This document shows, one piece after another, positions 62,417-64,000 of a stretch of DNA of 64,000 nt. Every line of letters begins with the position of its first letter. Positions within the stretch are counted from its first letter, which is position 1. Both the position numbers and the translations under genes were made by a program. The notes under the pieces are model-generated. The model did not search any database, was not told the origin of the DNA, and saw nothing but the letters and a program-made list of their open reading frames with translations. The stretch is from Ponticaulis koreensis DSM 19734 (GTDB lineage: Bacteria > Pseudomonadota > Alphaproteobacteria > Caulobacterales > Hyphomonadaceae), in contig NZ_ATVJ01000001.1 in NCBI RefSeq assembly GCF_000420665.1, positions 1,993,588-2,057,587 on the forward strand. The letters are read 5' to 3'.

Positions 62417-63397
62417 CTAGAGGCCACACTGTTCCCGGGCGATGTCGTCACCATCAATCGCCTCGGCGACTTCAAGCGGAACATCTGTCGCAATAAGCGT
62501 CAGGCCGGCGTCGACCAGGTCCTGAAATTCAGACCCGTCGCCATCCGCCAAATACTCATCATCAAGGCGTTCACCCGGACGACCCAGCGTACCGAACGCC
62601 GCTTCCACGCCTTCATCCAGAACCCGTTCCCATGCCGTAAAATCCGGATCACGTGTGCCGGTCCAGGCGATGAGTTGCGGCTTACGTACACCGAGATCGA
62701 GGAGCGTATTGATATCACGTGCGCCAAATGCGCTGGCTGTCATCATCAGTTCCGGTGCGATGCGCGCAATTTCTGCCGCTTGGCGGTCATCATATGAGAT
62801 CATGATGACGTTGTTCTCCGCGCCCGCCGTGCGGACAGCTTCAATAATGTTACGGAAGCTGGTGGTCGGCTTTTTGTCGAGTTCCAGAATAGCCCCGCTC
62901 TCGACAGCCCAGTTCAGAGCGTCTTCCAGAGTGGGAATGGCATAACCGGTCTCGTTGCCGAAATTGTCCACGAGGGTCGCTTCGCTGATCTGTGCCCAAT
63001 CGAATTCCGCCACGGCGCCCTGCATGGTCGTTGTACGCGTAAGGGTGCGGTCATGCATCAGAAAGAGCACGCCATCCTGACTTTCGGCGATATCGATCTC
63101 GAAGACGCGCACATCATTATCATAGCCGTATTGAAGCGTCTCGATTGCATTCTCTGGATAGAACTCATACGGGCCGCCGCGATGTGCAGCGATGGCCGTG
63201 CCGTTATTCTCGCGCAGGCAGTCAAAGATTTCCGGCAGGGACGGTCGGGCGGCGACGGGTGTCGCTGTTGCCTCGTCAGAGCTCTGCTCTACCTCAACCG
63301 GATCAACAGAAGAGACATCAGGCGATTCTACTTCACCGAAGCAGCCTGTGAGCAGGAAAGTTGCGGCGAATAGCGGTAGTGCAGCGTTTTTAAACAT
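62417..63397 (-). CDS. glycerophosphodiester phosphodiesterase lipoprotein
   Basis: 326 residues from ATG 63397. Lipobox LLTGC (Cys19), so anchored in the envelope. The GDPD barrel begins IAAHRGGPYEFYPENAIETL (about 70-89), with DIAESQDGVLFLMHDRTLTR around 107: the HR and HD/E-x-D pattern of glycerophosphodiesterases. Length fits the family. Hydrolyses glycerophosphodiesters in family members. Divergent from the acyl-CoA synthetase gene. Confidence 0.87.
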   Translation of the reverse strand: MFKNAALPLFAATFLLTGCFGEVESPDVSSVDPVEVEQSSDEATATPVAARPSLPEIFDCLRENNGTAIAAHRGGPYEFYPENAIETLQYGYDNDVRVFEIDIAESQDGVLFLMHDRTLTRTTTMQGAVAEFDWAQISEATLVDNFGNETGYAIPTLEDALNWAVESGAILELDKKPTTSFRNIIEAVRTAGAENNVIMISYDDRQAAEIARIAPELMMTASAFGARDINTLLDLGVRKPQLIAWTGTRDPDFTAWERVLDEGVEAAFGTLGRPGERLDDEYLADGDGSEFQDLVDAGLTLIATDVPLEVAEAIDGDDIAREQCGL

Positions 63398-63520
63398 GAT
63401 CAGAGGACCTTGGCGATGTATATTGCGGCCTCTCTCTAACGAATATTTGTGACATGGAAAATATTCAGTGCTGCCGGGTTGCACTTTTTGTTCGTTTGAC
63501 GCTTCTTAATACCCAAAAAA

Positions 63521-63538
63521 GATGACACATGCGTCATC
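63521..63538. promoter_or_regulatory. palindrome upstream of the acyl-CoA synthetase gene
   Basis: GATGAC and GTCATC arms with a 6-nt centre, an 18-bp palindrome with one mismatched pair. It lies 40 nt before the ATG and just after an A run, which is a suitable place for an operator. Regulator unknown. Confidence 0.45.
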
Positions 63539-63577
63539 ATACTAAGAACACGCTATTCGAACGTCAGGGAGAGGACG

Positions 63578-64000
63578 ATGAGCCTAATCGGCAAAATGCA
63601 GGATTGGCCGCTAACCGTAAACAAGGTTATCGAACACGCCAAAGCCAATCACGGTCACCGCCGTGTTATTTCGCGCTCGGTTGAGGGCCCGATTGTCGAG
63701 ACGACATACGCAGAAATTCATGACCGCGCGAAGCAGGTTTCCAACGCGCTGAAAGGTGACGGCATCAAGCTGCACGACCGTGTTGCGACGCTCGCATGGA
63801 ATACAGCCCGTCACATGGAAACATGGTTCGGCGCAATGGGCATAGGTTCCGTCCTTCACACCATCAATCCGCGTCTGCACCCTGAGCAAATTGCCTGGAT
63901 TGCAAACGATGCAGAAGACAAAATCCTCTTCGTCGACCTGACGTTCGTGCCACTGCTTGAAGCGGTTCAGGACCAGATGAAAACCATCGAGCGTTTCGTC
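63578..64000 (+). CDS. fatty acyl-CoA synthetase (AMP-forming), 3' end missing
   Basis: The first 141 codons of an ANL-family enzyme; the rest lies beyond the window. The N-terminal domain is seen: MSLIGKMQDWPLTVNKVIEH, then TYAEIHDRAKQVSNAL, RVATLAWNTARHMETWFGAM and LHTINPRLHPEQIAW, typical of medium/long-chain acyl-CoA synthetases. The ATP-binding motif is not within the part present. GGGAGAGG before the ATG. Confidence 0.85.
   Translation, partial: MSLIGKMQDWPLTVNKVIEHAKANHGHRRVISRSVEGPIVETTYAEIHDRAKQVSNALKGDGIKLHDRVATLAWNTARHMETWFGAMGIGSVLHTINPRLHPEQIAWIANDAEDKILFVDLTFVPLLEAVQDQMKTIERFV

Overview
The window reads as ordinary chromosome of an alphaproteobacterium, probably of the Caulobacter/Hyphomonas-Maricaulis side of the class. 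The evidence is a CcrM-type DNA methyltransferase with a C-terminal RAMA domain, an alphaproteobacterial atpI-atpB pair, SMC next to DsbA-like proteins, DUF721 and MutY, a glyQ...glyS-ppdK block, and a NadQ-type NAD regulator beside nadA. GC content looks moderate (mid-50s by eye). Genes are tightly packed with many ATGA or TAATG overlaps, and several genes appear to use TTG starts (smc, nadC, ispB, a DUF2007 gene and others). I saw no rRNA, tRNA, CRISPR array, prophage or transposase. All family names come from reading the protein sequences; no database search was run.

Layout. 1-9.8 kb, mostly minus strand: atpB (cut by the window edge), atpI, smc, three tandem DsbA-like thiol oxidoreductases with three different active-site dipeptides, a DciA-like protein, then mutY (+), a small protein and ccrM. 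9.9-14.2 kb: radical SAM protein, a two-receiver response regulator, two glycosyltransferase-like genes of the TIGR04282/TIGR04283 type, and a family-4-like uracil-DNA glycosylase. 14.6-22.5 kb: ETF-ubiquinone oxidoreductase, TPR lipoprotein, ispE, a MraY/WecA-like transferase, a polyprenyl diphosphate synthase, DUF2007 and a TrmN6-like methyltransferase. 22.5-35.8 kb: Tat-exported aminotransferase, glyQ, small genes and arfB, a PQQ/cytochrome c dehydrogenase, glyS, ppdK and a SleB-like hydrolase.

35.8-43.6 kb is the NAD region. A minus-strand nadA-X-Y-nadB-nadC operon carries two overlapping genes for related secreted cysteine-containing proteins between nadA and nadB. Upstream of nadA lie two copies of a palindrome with TTTTGCYCA/TGAGCAAAA arms, and NadQ is encoded about 0.8 kb further upstream, translationally coupled to a tyrosine phosphatase-like gene. 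This is the most coherent candidate for an undescribed arrangement.

43.7-64 kb: HD hydrolase, TlyA, methyltransferase, DUF924, aroC, cyclase-family protein, pdxH, a small lipoprotein under a perfect 14-bp inverted repeat, a DUF5916 outer-membrane protein, PPK2, an Hcp/Sel1-like secreted protein preceded by two related palindromes, rpsD, trmJ, an EamA transporter, SDRs, an ORF built around several palindromic repeats that stay in frame, a GDPD lipoprotein, and the start of an acyl-CoA synthetase gene.
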